A stretch of DNA of 58,544 nucleotides. Source: Saprospiraceae bacterium (lineage in GTDB: Bacteria; Bacteroidota; Bacteroidia; Chitinophagales; Saprospiraceae). The DNA lies in assembly GCA_013002625.1 (NCBI GenBank), contig JABDJE010000319.1:1-58544 (forward strand). The letters are read 5' to 3'. The notes beneath the pieces are model-generated. The model saw only the letters and a program-made list of their open reading frames with translations. It was not told where the DNA came from and did not search any database. Position 1 is the first letter of the stretch. Each line of letters begins with the position of its first letter. Positions 9,346 through 19,092 of this stretch are shown here, one piece after another. A program made the translations under genes and the position numbers.

Positions 9346-9471
9346 AATACATTTCTTAATTAGACGCCAAATATACTAACTATCGTGCAGGGCTGTTACT
9401 CTTAGAGGTGTTAAGGGAAGGGATATGAGCCTTTTTTGAGATACTATATTTCATCTTTTATATATTAAGTA

Positions 9472-9479
9472 TATATTTG
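9472..9479 (+). promoter_or_regulatory. Candidate -7 element for rho
   Basis: TATATTTG fits the Bacteroidota -7 consensus TAnnTTTG exactly. No good TTG sits 20 bases upstream, so only one half is recognised. If used it leaves a leader of about 105 bases before rho, long enough for autoregulation of the termination factor; that is inference. The rest of the serS-rho gap shows no clear structure. Confidence 0.45.
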
Positions 9480-9592
9480 CAGTCGAGAAAACTTCATGAT
9501 CGCTAAATCTGAAGCGATTAGAATCAAATTTCCCACTACAATTTTCAGGATTAACAATTCAAATACACTAAATCTATTTCAATTTATATCTT

Positions 9593-11209
9593 ATGTATGA
9601 TATTCTTCAACTGAATGAAATGCTCGTTCCTGAGCTTAAAGAAATTGCAGAACAACTTGAATTAAAAGGGTACAAAAAATTAAGTAAGCAAGACCTTATC
9701 TATAAAATATTGGATCACCAGGCTGTCGTAGGCGGCAATGGAGATGCTAAAGCTGATGAAAAACCCGCGGAATCTCCTAAAGCCGAACAGAAAAAACCTG
9801 AACCTAGGAAAGCTGAGCCTAAACAAGCAGCTCCAAAGAGAGAGGTAAAAACTGAGAATAAAGAAGAAAAAGCTGAAACGCAGGAATCTGGTGAAGAGAA
9901 AAAGGAAGAAAGAAAAGACCGAAGACCTTCCGATGGGAGATCACGCCAAAATAGAAGAGATAATAACTCGAACCGTGACAGAAGAGATGACAGGGATGAC
10001 AGAGGAGATAGAGGCAACAGAAGAACCCGGCCAGAAAGAGATGAAAACAGAGATCAGGGTGAAAAGGTTAAGAAGTTCAATGTAGACATGGATGGCGTTA
10101 TCGAAGGATCTGGTATCCTTGAAATGATGTCTGATGGATATGGCTTTCTTCGTTCTTCAGACTACAATTACCTTACATCTCCAGATGATATTTATGTTTC
10201 ACCAAGTCAAATTAAATTATTTGGTTTGAAAACCGGTGATACTGTAACTGGCGCAATTAGACCTCCAAAAGAAGGTGAAAAGTATTTTGCGCTTCTGCGT
10301 GTATCCAAGATCAATGGACTTGACCCAGAAAAAACCAGAGAAAGAATACCATTCGATTACCTGACACCTCTTTTTCCGAATGAGAAGTTCAATTTGTGTT
10401 CTCATCCAGCCGGAAAGGACTATGGTAACAGAATGATTGATTTATTTACACCGATAGGAAAAGGTCAAAGAGGATTGATTGTAGCACAGCCTAAAACTGG
10501 TAAAACTTTCTTATTAAAAGATATTGCCAATGCGATTGCTGACAATCACCCGGAAAGTTATATGATCGTTCTATTGATCGATGAGCGTCCGGAAGAAGTA
10601 ACCGACATGCAGAGAAGTGTAAAAGCTGAAGTAATTGCTTCAACTTTCGATCAGCCTGCTGATAATCATGTACGTGTAGCCAATATCGTTATTGAGAAGG
10701 CAAAAAGAATGGTTGAAAGTGGTCATGATGTTGTAATCCTATTAGACTCAATTACCAGATTAGCAAGAGCATATAACACGGTAGCCCCTGCTTCAGGTAA
10801 GGTATTATCCGGTGGTGTTGAAGCCAATGCATTGCAAAAGCCTAAAAAATTCTTTGGTGCCGCAAGAAATATTGAAAATGGTGGTTCACTAACCATTCTG
10901 GCGACAGCACTTACAGAGACTGGATCCAAAATGGATGAAGTGATCTTCGAAGAATTTAAAGGAACGGGTAACATGGAGCTTCAATTGGATAGATCATTAT
11001 CTAACAAACGTATCTACCCTGCTATCGATCTTACCAAATCAAGCACACGTCGTGAAGACCTGTTGTTTGACGAAGGAATCATGGCAAGAATGCATGTATT
11101 GAGAAACCACCTGGCTGACATGAAACCGGATGAAGCCATGGCATTCCTTAAGAAGCACATGGTAGGCACAACAAGCAACGAGGAGTTTCTTGTAACGATG
11201 AACGGATAA
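9593..11209 (+). CDS. rho: Transcription termination factor Rho with long charged N-terminal insertion
   Basis: Hexameric RNA helicase that ends transcription. Residues 1-45 form the Rho N-terminal SAP-like domain; about 48-155 are a low-complexity insertion, first Lys/Glu/Pro-rich and then Arg/Asp-rich with repeats such as [14 protein letters not shown]; about 158-235 are the cold-shock RNA-binding domain ([13 protein letters not shown]); the rest is the RecA-like motor with Walker A A298-QPKTGKT-305. Total 538 residues versus about 420 in E. coli, the difference being the insertion. Such insertions are common in Bacteroidota and Actinobacteria; in Bacteroides thetaiotaomicron a comparable region drives condensate formation. 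Confidence 0.97.
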   Translation: MYDILQLNEMLVPELKEIAEQLELKGYKKLSKQDLIYKILDHQAVVGGNGDAKADEKPAESPKAEQKKPEPRKAEPKQAAPKREVKTENKEEKAETQESGEEKKEERKDRRPSDGRSRQNRRDNNSNRDRRDDRDDRGDRGNRRTRPERDENRDQGEKVKKFNVDMDGVIEGSGILEMMSDGYGFLRSSDYNYLTSPDDIYVSPSQIKLFGLKTGDTVTGAIRPPKEGEKYFALLRVSKINGLDPEKTRERIPFDYLTPLFPNEKFNLCSHPAGKDYGNRMIDLFTPIGKGQRGLIVAQPKTGKTFLLKDIANAIADNHPESYMIVLLIDERPEEVTDMQRSVKAEVIASTFDQPADNHVRVANIVIEKAKRMVESGHDVVILLDSITRLARAYNTVAPASGKVLSGGVEANALQKPKKFFGAARNIENGGSLTILATALTETGSKMDEVIFEEFKGTGNMELQLDRSLSNKRIYPAIDLTKSSTRREDLLFDEGIMARMHVLRNHLADMKPDEAMAFLKKHMVGTTSNEEFLVTMNG

Positions 11210-11244
11210 TTTTTCAAGAAATAATCTATTTTTTGCTTGGCATA

Positions 11245-11275
11245 TTGGTATTTATATAAATTAAGCATAACTTTG
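11245..11275 (+). promoter_or_regulatory. Promoter of rpmH (Bacteroidota -33/-7 type)
   Basis: TTG at 11245-11247, twenty bases, then TAACTTTG at 11268-11275, an exact match to TAnnTTTG. It lies just after the rho stop and about 40 bases before the rpmH start. The same spacing is found at the ahcY promoter in this window, which supports both. Confidence 0.7.
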
Positions 11276-11315
11276 CCGTCCTTTTGAAAAGGAACAAATA
11301 AGAAATACTTAGAAA

Positions 11316-11471
11316 ATGAAAAGAACTTTTCAACCATCAAGAAGAAAAAGAGTGAACAAGCACGGGTTCAGAGCTCGTATGGCTACTAAAAATGGTAGAA
11401 AGGTTTTAGCCAATCGCCGAGCAAAAGGTAGAGCTAAGCTTACCGTTTCTGACGAAATGCGCGTAAAATAA
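11316..11471 (+). CDS. rpmH: Ribosomal protein bL34
   Basis: A 51-residue, strongly basic protein beginning [20 protein letters not shown], which is the unmistakable L34 N-terminus, with the usual [19 protein letters not shown] core. The tail SDEMRVK is a short Bacteroidota-style extension. It is followed after 117 bases by rnpA, the classic rpmH-rnpA pairing, although no dnaA is visible in the window. Confidence 0.97.
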   Translation: MKRTFQPSRRKRVNKHGFRARMATKNGRKVLANRRAKGRAKLTVSDEMRVK

Positions 11472-11588
11472 CCTTACATTTCCTCTTTTACATATCTGTT
11501 TTCTTCCCATTGTGATTGGTGCAGCGATCTATGCACTTTATATTACTTCGTGTATATTTAATCCTCAAGCCAATACCGAAGCTAGTTT

Positions 11589-11981
11589 ATGTCTGATTTT
11601 TCATTTTCAAAACAAGAAAAGCTCAAAAGCAAAAAACGTATCGAGCAAATCTTCGCTTGCGGTAAATCTCAATTCAAGTTTCCATTTAAACTGGCATATA
11701 TTATTGAACCGTTATCATCTGATGATCAACAGAACTGGTCATTCGGTATTTCAATTCCAAAAAAAAAGATCAAGTCGGCAGTCAAAAGAAATTTATTGAA
11801 AAGACGTGTTCGGGAAGCATTTAGGCTAAACAAACAGGTCCTATTTCCTGCTTTAAACGCGAGGAATCTTAAACTTTCTTTAATGTTCATTTATATCGCG
11901 GAAGATGTAAAAAATTATTCCGTTATTGAAAAAAGCATCCTCACACATCTGGATCTGTTAAAAAATGAACTGGACAATTAA
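11589..11981 (+). CDS. rnpA: Ribonuclease P protein component
   Basis: Small basic protein (130 residues) that assists RNase P RNA in tRNA 5-prime maturation. The RNR signature is present at about residues 62-77 (KSAVKRNLLKRRVREA), preceded by the FGISIPKKK strand. The spacing behind rpmH is conventional. The last 17 bases overlap the next gene. Confidence 0.95.
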   Translation: MSDFSFSKQEKLKSKKRIEQIFACGKSQFKFPFKLAYIIEPLSSDDQQNWSFGISIPKKKIKSAVKRNLLKRRVREAFRLNKQVLFPALNARNLKLSLMFIYIAEDVKNYSVIEKSILTHLDLLKNELDN

Positions 11982-12498
11982 AACGATATTCTTTTTCTTA
12001 ATCTTCACCTCAGCCGCCCACGCACAGGTATTCCTTCAGCTAGAGAAATACAACGATCCCAATACAATTAAGATTCAGGCCGGTGAATACCTAAGCTACA
12101 CACTCAAAGAATACCCCGATGTCTGGCGCAAAGCACAAATTCAAAGAATTGATTACGAAGGGAATCTCATAGTATTCGATGAAGGATTTCGAACCATTGA
12201 TGAATTCGAAAAAATCAGGTTATACAGGGGATGGGCAAAAGCGGTCGGTTATGGTCTGATGCAGTTTAGTGCGGGTTGGTATCTGTTTGGCGGCATCGCC
12301 ACTTTAACACAGTCTGATTATACCATGAGTGAACGCGAAATAATAATTGGAGGCATCTTCGCAGGTGTGGGGTTCTTGGTTAAGCAATTGTTTTATAAAA
12401 GAACGATAAAACTGGGGAAAAGGAATAGACTCCGCATCGTAGATATCAGGATGTTTGATCCATCTTATCAAGCTGAATTGCGCTCCAGTAATAACTGA
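11965..12498 (+). CDS. Hypothetical exported membrane protein
   Basis: I do not recognise this 177-residue protein. It begins with a good signal peptide (hydrophobic 7-19, likely cut after AHA at residue 20), a polar stretch with a short beta-rich region, then two hydrophobic segments at about 91-115 and 126-143, and a basic C-terminus (KRTIKLGKRNRLR). It overlaps the end of rnpA by 17 bases, suggesting coupled translation, and its 3-prime end overlaps the convergent aroQ by 31 bases. Confidence 0.75.
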   Translation: MNWTIKTIFFFLIFTSAAHAQVFLQLEKYNDPNTIKIQAGEYLSYTLKEYPDVWRKAQIQRIDYEGNLIVFDEGFRTIDEFEKIRLYRGWAKAVGYGLMQFSAGWYLFGGIATLTQSDYTMSEREIIIGGIFAGVGFLVKQLFYKRTIKLGKRNRLRIVDIRMFDPSYQAELRSSNN

Positions 12499-12896
12499 AT
12501 ACCTTGCTTATACCCTTCAAGACCCTGCCCTATTATTTGATGCACGCAGACATCTTTGATATAGGAGTAGTGTCTGAATTCTTCTCTTGAATATATGTCT
12601 GAAATATGAACTTCAACAACCGGTGTGCTTATGGAAGCAATGGCATCCCGAATAGCAATAGAGGTATGTGTATATGCACCCGGATTTATAACGATGCCTT
12701 CTACTGTAAAGCCATGTTGATGTAGTGTATCTATTAAATCACCTTCATGATTGGATTGGACATATAGAATCTCATGGCCTGAAAAATGCTCTCTAAGATA
12801 TCCCAAGTATTCATCCATTGACACATCCCCATAGATTTCGGTTTCTCTCAAACCCAGCAGGTTGAGGTTGGGCCCATTTAAAACTAGAATTTTCAT
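12468..12896 (-). CDS. aroQ: 3-dehydroquinate dehydratase, type II
   Basis: Shikimate-pathway enzyme that dehydrates 3-dehydroquinate. The 142-residue protein opens with the type II signature ILVLNGPNLNLLGLRE, with catalytic R17 and Y22; NPGAYTHTS and EVHISD supply the other active-site residues. It starts 3 nt after recQ ends, so they form an operon. The last ten codons run antisense to the end of the convergent membrane-protein gene. Confidence 0.95.
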   Translation of the reverse strand: MKILVLNGPNLNLLGLRETEIYGDVSMDEYLGYLREHFSGHEILYVQSNHEGDLIDTLHQHGFTVEGIVINPGAYTHTSIAIRDAIASISTPVVEVHISDIYSREEFRHYSYIKDVCVHQIIGQGLEGYKQGIQLLLERNSA

Positions 12897-12899
12897 CGA

Positions 12900-15116
12900 T
12901 TAGTTTGCCATTTCACTCATGAACTTAATCCTAATCATCTGAATTTCCTCCATTGTGATATCGTCTTCCTGTAACGCTTCAAATGCATCTGCTACCGTAT
13001 CGGTCTCGGCTTCACTGAAATAATCATAGACATCTTCAATAACCGATTCATCCAAATTATCATCGAGATAATAATTAATATCCAGTTTGGTGCCTGAATT
13101 AACGATATTATTCATTTCTGTCAGCAATTCTTCCAGAGATTTATTTAACCCTTCTGCGATGTCTTCAAGCGCCAATTTTCGATCAATCCCTTGAATGATG
13201 TGAATCTTAGACTTTGATTTATTGGCAAGTTGTTTTATGACAAAATCATCAGGTCGTTCAATTCCATTAGCTTCTACATATTCCTGAATCAGTTCGATAA
13301 ACGGTTGGGCATATTTTTTAGCCTTACCAGCACTGACACCTGAAATCTTCAGCATGTCCTCCATACTCAGCGGGTAATAGGTTGCCATATCCTGCAGTGC
13401 AGGTTCAAGAAACAAGACCCATGGTTGCAGATTTTTACGCTTAGCTTCAGATTTTCTTAAATCCTTTAGCATGGTCAGCAAGGTATTGTCCAATGCAGAC
13501 CCTGCACTAGCAGATGTTACAAAATCATCAGCACTGGTGTCAGAAAAGTCCCTGTTTAAAGGAATTTCAATTTTTGAAGGAGTATCAAGATAAGCTTCAC
13601 CCTTATCTGTCAACCTTAACAAGCCATATTCTTCGATCTCTTTGTAGATAAGATTATTTAAAATAGCATGCCGCAAAATAGAATGCCAAAAGAGCTCACC
13701 CCTTTCTTTACCTATGCCATAATTGGGCTTGGTATCAAAGTTAAATGTCTTTATTTCCTTGGATGCTTTACCAACTAAAAAATCAGCTATGACTTTTACA
13801 CCATAATTCTGATTTAAATCCTTGATTACCTGAATAGCTGTTTGCATTTCCTGCGTAACCAGTTGTTTTTCTTTTGGATGTTTGCAATTATCACACTTGT
13901 CATTGCAATTGGCATCATCAAAATTTTCACCGAAATAATGCAAAAGGAATTTACGACGACAAGAGCTTGTCTCTGCATAGGCAATGATCTCCTCCATTAA
14001 TTGTCCAGCCAATTCCTTCTCAGCGACACCTTTATCTCTGAGAAACTTCTCAAGTTTAAGGATATCCTTGTAGCTGTAAAATGTCAGACAATGTCCCTTT
14101 AATCCATCTCTACCTGCTCTACCTGTTTCTTGATAATAGTTCTCAATACTTTTGGGAATGTCATAATGTATCACAAATCGAACATCCGGCTTGTCAATAC
14201 CCATACCGAATGCTATGGTAGCCACGATCACCTCAATTTCCTCCATCAAAAAATCATCCTGTACTTTATTTCTCGTTTTAGAGTCCAGCCCTGCATGATA
14301 CGGAGCAGCATTGATCCCATTTAATCTAAGGACTTCTGCTACCTCTTCGGTGGCCTTTCTGGATTGGACATATATAATCCCCGATTCACCTTTGTGCTTG
14401 TTTATAAACTGGACGATTTGCTTGAAGGTTTCTGCCTTCTCCATCTTTGGCCGAACCTCGTAATAAAGATTATCTCTATTGAAGGAAGAGACAAAAATAT
14501 TTACATCCTTCATTTCAAGATTCTTGATGATATCGGATTGTACCTTCGGCGTTGCTGTAGCGGTTAAAGCAATCAAAGGAATATTGGATCCGATATTCTT
14601 CACCATTATTTTGATCTTTCTATATTCGGGTCTGAAATCATGACCCCATTCAGAAATACAATGGGCCTCATCAATCGCTATAAAGGATATATTGGAGTTT
14701 CTGAAAAATTCGATATTCTCCTCCTTGGTGAGTGTCTCCGGGGCGATAAAAACCATCTTGGTCACACCTGATTCAATATCATCTTTGACTTGTTTCATCT
14801 GCGTCTTATTCAAAGACGAATTCAGAAAATGTGCAACGGCGTCATTTTCACTAAACCCCCTGATACTATCAACCTGATTTTTCATCAAGGCGATCAGTGG
14901 ACTTACGATAAGTGCGATTCCCTCGGACATCAATGCCGGCAGTTGATAGCACATAGATTTACCACCTCCGGTTGGCATAATAACAAAGGTGTCACGACCC
15001 GAGAGAATACTTTGAATGATCTTCTCCTGGTTAAGTTTGAACTCATTGAATCCAAAAAAACTATGTAATGCGGACTTTATATCCATGTTTCCGATCTCTA
15101 CTTCTTGAACATCCAT
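12900..15116 (-). CDS. recQ: ATP-dependent DNA helicase RecQ
   Basis: 3-prime to 5-prime DNA helicase in recombination repair, 738 residues. Visible in order: Walker A TGGGKS (49-54), DEAH box in FIAIDEAHCISEWGHDF, helicase C motif VATIAFGMGIDKPDVRFV and ETGRAGRDG, the RecQ zinc site (CRRKFLLHYFGE then CNDKCDNC), winged helix, and an HRDC domain around PWVLFLEPALQDMATYYP. The acidic tail beyond HRDC is extra relative to E. coli RecQ but usual in this phylum. An alternative start at Met11 is possible. Confidence 0.96.
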   Translation of the reverse strand: MDVQEVEIGNMDIKSALHSFFGFNEFKLNQEKIIQSILSGRDTFVIMPTGGGKSMCYQLPALMSEGIALIVSPLIALMKNQVDSIRGFSENDAVAHFLNSSLNKTQMKQVKDDIESGVTKMVFIAPETLTKEENIEFFRNSNISFIAIDEAHCISEWGHDFRPEYRKIKIMVKNIGSNIPLIALTATATPKVQSDIIKNLEMKDVNIFVSSFNRDNLYYEVRPKMEKAETFKQIVQFINKHKGESGIIYVQSRKATEEVAEVLRLNGINAAPYHAGLDSKTRNKVQDDFLMEEIEVIVATIAFGMGIDKPDVRFVIHYDIPKSIENYYQETGRAGRDGLKGHCLTFYSYKDILKLEKFLRDKGVAEKELAGQLMEEIIAYAETSSCRRKFLLHYFGENFDDANCNDKCDNCKHPKEKQLVTQEMQTAIQVIKDLNQNYGVKVIADFLVGKASKEIKTFNFDTKPNYGIGKERGELFWHSILRHAILNNLIYKEIEEYGLLRLTDKGEAYLDTPSKIEIPLNRDFSDTSADDFVTSASAGSALDNTLLTMLKDLRKSEAKRKNLQPWVLFLEPALQDMATYYPLSMEDMLKISGVSAGKAKKYAQPFIELIQEYVEANGIERPDDFVIKQLANKSKSKIHIIQGIDRKLALEDIAEGLNKSLEELLTEMNNIVNSGTKLDINYYLDDNLDESVIEDVYDYFSEAETDTVADAFEALQEDDITMEEIQMIRIKFMSEMAN

Positions 15117-15364
15117 GGTTTATATATTACTGTGGCATCTGAAATCAATATCAAACTGTAGTGTGTAAATAAAAGTTGGGGAAGATTTGTTCTAAGAAAT
15201 GATTCCAGTTAGCCTTTATCACGTTTTGTTTAATAAAAGATACAACAATTAGAATGAAATTTGGCTTTAGGGCTTGTTTAAAAGCGCAAAAAAATCAAAA
15301 AAATTTAACCTGAAGTAAAGATTAAGTTTAATAATAAGACTATATCAAACAAATATGTAATTTA

Positions 15365-16756
15365 TCAGACAACCTGAGACTTCCACTTTCCTTTTCTAAA
15401 TAAATAAACAGCTGCAGTTGAGATAAAAATGGAGCTGATTGATATAGCCATATATACCCCCATTGAATTAAATTCAACGACATACGCAAGAATATACGCC
15501 AGTGGAATTTGCACCAACCACATAAAGATGAAGCTTAACATTGTAGGTGTGTAGGTATCCCCGGCGCCATTGAATGCTTGATTGATGACCATTTGATAGG
15601 CGAAAAAGATATAGCCCAAGCATATAATTTTTAAACACAAAGCAGACTCATTAATGACCAATACGTCTTGGGTGAAAATGCTGCTTATTGGTTTTGCAAA
15701 GAGGAAAAATATAATTGAAAGGACAAAAAGAAACATCATATTATAAAATCCAGCCGTCCAAACAGTTTTTTCAGCTCGGTCCGGTTCACCGGCCCCCAAA
15801 TTTTGACCCACCAGCGTTGCCGTAGCATTGGATAAGCCCCAGGAAGGCAGTATTGAAAAAATAATAATTCGTATGGCAATTGTATAGCCGGCTAAAACTG
15901 AACTACCAAAGGACGCCAAAATCCTGATAAGGAATATCCAACTGGCTGTTGAAATCAAGAATTGTCCTGCCCCACCTGCACTCACAGGAATCAAGGTGCG
16001 CATAACATCCATATTAACCCGCAGATGTTCACGATATATTTTTATAATTGAAGAATCAGATAACAGCACATACATCTGATAAAGTACCCCTACACCCCTT
16101 CCTATGCAAGTGGCTATTGCTGCACCTTCCACGCCCATGGCCGTAATTGGACCCAACCCGAGAATTAAAATTGGATCCAACACTATATTTAAGCCATTGG
16201 ATAACACCAGTGTTCTCATTGCAATAGCTGCATTTCCTGCTGCCCTAAATATTCCGTTGAAAACAAAAAGCAACATCAAAATGAGATTCAGGCCCAGAAT
16301 CAATCGTGTATAGCCTGCACCCTCTTCAATTAATGATTCGTCAGCGCCCATCAACCTTAATATGTCATCCGCAAAAGCAAATGACAACCCACCTGTAACA
16401 AGAGATACACCAACCCCAAGAATAATAGCCTGCACTGCCACATCTGATGCCTGCTTGATCTGCTTTTCACCAATTCTTCGTGCGATCATAGCCGTTGCGC
16501 CCATAGCGATTCCGATGGCAACAGATTCAATAAGCATCAACACACCCTCAGTCATTCCAATAGTGGCCACTGCATTTATACTGACCTGCGCAACAAAGAA
16601 TACGTCTACAATAGCAAACAAAGATTCCATGAGCATCTCAAGGATCATTGGGATGGCTAAAAGCACCAAAGCTTGATTTATACTACCTTTTGTAAAATCA
16701 TGCTCCTCACCTTTCACAGCTTTGGAAAATAATTTTATAAATTCGACTATACGCAT
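15365..16756 (-). CDS. MATE family efflux transporter
   Basis: A 463-residue polytopic membrane protein with about twelve membrane segments in two repeated halves. Motifs such as PMILEMLMESLFAIVDVFFVA and ATLVGQNLGAGEPDRAEK are typical of NorM/DinF-type cation-coupled multidrug exporters. The substrate cannot be inferred. It is divergent from the ABC ATPase gene with only 28 bases between starts, so their promoters must overlap. The 248 bases between it and recQ show no gene or clear hairpin. Confidence 0.92.
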   Translation of the reverse strand: MRIVEFIKLFSKAVKGEEHDFTKGSINQALVLLAIPMILEMLMESLFAIVDVFFVAQVSINAVATIGMTEGVLMLIESVAIGIAMGATAMIARRIGEKQIKQASDVAVQAIILGVGVSLVTGGLSFAFADDILRLMGADESLIEEGAGYTRLILGLNLILMLLFVFNGIFRAAGNAAIAMRTLVLSNGLNIVLDPILILGLGPITAMGVEGAAIATCIGRGVGVLYQMYVLLSDSSIIKIYREHLRVNMDVMRTLIPVSAGGAGQFLISTASWIFLIRILASFGSSVLAGYTIAIRIIIFSILPSWGLSNATATLVGQNLGAGEPDRAEKTVWTAGFYNMMFLFVLSIIFFLFAKPISSIFTQDVLVINESALCLKIICLGYIFFAYQMVINQAFNGAGDTYTPTMLSFIFMWLVQIPLAYILAYVVEFNSMGVYMAISISSIFISTAAVYLFRKGKWKSQVV

Positions 16757-16784
16757 TATTCGTATCTTTCGTTTGTAATTGTAT

Positions 16785-17414
16785 ATGCTTCAGACCCAAT
16801 CTATCGCTCATCAATATAAAGGAACACAAAGATTCCATTTTCCTGACATTAATTGTAATGCAGGAGAAACAATGTTAATTCTTGGACAATCCGGTGTGGG
16901 CAAATCCACCTTATTGCATATTCTTGCAGGAATTCTTCAACCCAAGGAAGGCAAGGTTCAAATTAATGACACTTCATTGTACAATCTTTCTGGTTCTAAA
17001 CGTGATAAATTTAGAGGAAAGGAAATTGGTTTGATATTCCAGAAACCTCATTTTGTTCAATCACTAAATGCATTTGATAATCTTATCCTGGCACAAAAAA
17101 TGGCCGGCCAATCACCAACGCCTCAAAAAATTAAAGCGCTGCTTGCCGGCTTGAATCTAGATCAGAGAATTCATGCCAAAGTCCATCAAATGAGTCAAGG
17201 AGAACTCCAAAGATTATCGATTGCACGTGCCCTCGTCAACGAACCCGGTTTGTTACTCGCTGATGAACCCACATCTGCATTGGATGATGCCAATTGTACC
17301 GAGGTAATCAAGTTAATGCAAAGCCATGCTCAGAAAGTCAATGCCGCATTAATCATTGTTACCCACGATAAGAGATTGAAAGACCTGTTTCCAAAAACAA
17401 TTGAATTGAAATGA
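16785..17414 (+). CDS. ABC transporter ATP-binding protein, LolD/MacB-like
   Basis: ATPase of 209 residues with Walker A GQSGVGKST, signature MSQGELQRLSIARAL, Walker B LLLADEPTSALDD and the H-loop VTHDK. It belongs to the group that pairs with FtsX/MacB-type permeases. The frame is open from a TTG at 16779, but the ATG two codons on is preferred. The stop overlaps the permease start (ATGA), so the pair is translationally coupled. The partner is of the type found in Zrg zinc systems, so a metal-linked role is possible. Confidence 0.92.
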   Translation: MLQTQSIAHQYKGTQRFHFPDINCNAGETMLILGQSGVGKSTLLHILAGILQPKEGKVQINDTSLYNLSGSKRDKFRGKEIGLIFQKPHFVQSLNAFDNLILAQKMAGQSPTPQKIKALLAGLNLDQRIHAKVHQMSQGELQRLSIARALVNEPGLLLADEPTSALDDANCTEVIKLMQSHAQKVNAALIIVTHDKRLKDLFPKTIELK

Positions 17415-18715
17415 ATCTCCTCAAACTAGCCTGGAAAAATATAATCCACAATCCACTCAACCTTTTGCTAAACCTGGTTTTGCTGGCCTTAGGCATTGGG
17501 CTTATTCATTTCATTTTCCTTTTGAACTTTCAACTAAAGGACAAATTCGATAAAAATCTTGCAGAAATAGACCTTGTTATTGGTGCCAAAGGAAGTCCAC
17601 TACAGCTCATTCTTTCTTCGATGTATCATATCGATGCGCCTACAGGAAATATTTCCATCAATGAAGCTAAACCCTTTCTTAGAGAAGGACATCCACTTAT
17701 CAAGCGCTCTGTCCCTCTATCCGTGGGTGATAGTTATAAAGGCTACAGAATTATTGGGACAGATTATTCCATTTTGGATCTCTATGAGGCACAAGTAGCG
17801 ACTGGAAAAAAATGGCAACATCTATATGAAGTCACTGCTGGGGCCGCAGTTGCTAAACGCCTAAACCTAAAAATTGGATCCACATTTTTTTCCTCACACG
17901 GACTTAATGATGACGAGGATTTGACCCATGAACATGGGCAGTTTAAGCTTGTTGGAATCATGGCCCCAACAGGTAGTGTAATCGATCAATTATTACTGAC
18001 CAGTAGCGAATCTGTGTGGGCAGTGCATGATCATGAGTCCGGCGGTACCGCAGAGCATGATGATCACGAGCATGATCATGATCATTCAGGTCATAATCAC
18101 GATCATAACCATGCTGATCACTCAAGCGACATGAGCAGATCCCATCTGCTTGAACATGGAGAAGAAGAAATCACTTCCATACTTATTCAATATCAAAACA
18201 GAACCAATTTTCAGGCCTTGAGCATGCCACGAAATATCAATGAGAATACAGACTTGCAAGCCGCATCACCGGCCATTGAAATAAACAGACTTTACGATAT
18301 GATGGGAACCGGAACAAAGGCATTACAACTCCTGGCATATTTGATAGCATTCGTTTCAGCTATTTCTATTTTTGTATCTCTGTTGAGCTCCTTGAAAACA
18401 CGTAAATATGAGCTGTCATTGATGCGTGTATTAGGGGGCACCCCTTCCACCTTGTTTACCCTTATCATCATGGAGGGTGTTATTATGGCTTTACTAGGAT
18501 GTTTACTCGGCTTGATTTTAAGTCAAACTGCAATGGCCACCTGGACAGAAGCGCTCACCGATAAATACAATTACCCATTCTCTGCTTGGCAAATGCACGG
18601 CAAAGAATTGTGGTTGATTGCAGGTAGTATGGTGATTGGATTTTTAGCATCTGTTGTTCCTGCGTTGATGGCCTATAAGACAGATATCCACGAAAGCCTG
18701 TCCTCCTCGAATTGA
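17411..18715 (+). CDS. FtsX-like ABC permease with histidine-rich extracytoplasmic loop
   Basis: Permease of 434 residues. One N-terminal membrane segment (about 15-40) is followed by a large extracytoplasmic domain and three C-terminal membrane segments with the FtsX-type region LMRVLGGTPSTLF. Near the N-terminus it has the EIDLVIGAKGSPLQLILSS stretch that I associate with permeases of ZrgABC-like zinc systems. Residues 206-249 are a metal-binding-type loop with 14 histidines in 44 positions (runs like HDDHEHDHDHSGHNHDHNH). Seen directly: the loop and topology. Inferred: zinc or other divalent-metal involvement. Confidence 0.88.
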   Translation: MNLLKLAWKNIIHNPLNLLLNLVLLALGIGLIHFIFLLNFQLKDKFDKNLAEIDLVIGAKGSPLQLILSSMYHIDAPTGNISINEAKPFLREGHPLIKRSVPLSVGDSYKGYRIIGTDYSILDLYEAQVATGKKWQHLYEVTAGAAVAKRLNLKIGSTFFSSHGLNDDEDLTHEHGQFKLVGIMAPTGSVIDQLLLTSSESVWAVHDHESGGTAEHDDHEHDHDHSGHNHDHNHADHSSDMSRSHLLEHGEEEITSILIQYQNRTNFQALSMPRNINENTDLQAASPAIEINRLYDMMGTGTKALQLLAYLIAFVSAISIFVSLLSSLKTRKYELSLMRVLGGTPSTLFTLIIMEGVIMALLGCLLGLILSQTAMATWTEALTDKYNYPFSAWQMHGKELWLIAGSMVIGFLASVVPALMAYKTDIHESLSSSN

Positions 18716-18829
18716 TACCTATTGATCCTTGTTAGGGATAATTTTATATATTTAAACCAAGTAGTCGCCATTAGTCCATTAGTTTGTTCGACTACAAATC
18801 ATTATTTGTTAACCATTAAAACAACTTCT

Positions 18830-19027
18830 ATGCACAACTTACAACCTGTGACCCGTAAGGAACTCGCTTATTTGATGGGTATTCACACAAAAACTTTGTA
18901 TCGCTGGTTAAAGCAAGAGCGAATTATTCTTAAAAACAGACTCATTTCTCCTGTAGAGAAGAAAATGATCTTAAGACGTTTTGGCTATCAATTTGAAAAT
19001 GAAGCTGAAGCACAAGTACAGAATTAA
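18830..19027 (+). CDS. Small helix-turn-helix protein
   Basis: A 65-residue protein beginning MHNLQPVTRKELAYLMGIHT. Residues 8-30 (RKELAYLMGIHTKTLYRWLK) read as a helix-turn-helix of the MerR/transposase-helper type: a start-of-helix Arg-Lys, the small-residue turn at G, and a TLYRWLK recognition helix. The frame is open from 18722, but the upstream codons look like untranslated leader, so the ATG at 18830 is chosen. It has no dimerisation or ligand domain. Role unknown; a small DNA-binding regulator is the simplest reading. Confidence 0.65.
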   Translation: MHNLQPVTRKELAYLMGIHTKTLYRWLKQERIILKNRLISPVEKKMILRRFGYQFENEAEAQVQN

Positions 19028-19092
19028 TTCAACTTGAACCAACAAGTCCTCCAATGTCTTGGGTTGCTATTTTAGATAGTTCGGTTTTATAA

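Noticed and set aside
9715-10017. Open frame opposite the rho insertion, Ser/Leu-rich
   Set aside because: A mirror of the Arg/Asp/Glu-rich codons; no independent signal.
12900-16756. Defence island around recQ
   Set aside because: RecQ with standard domains next to aroQ and a MATE exporter; no restriction, toxin or Abi partner. The CPBP protease is 5 kb away beyond unrelated genes.
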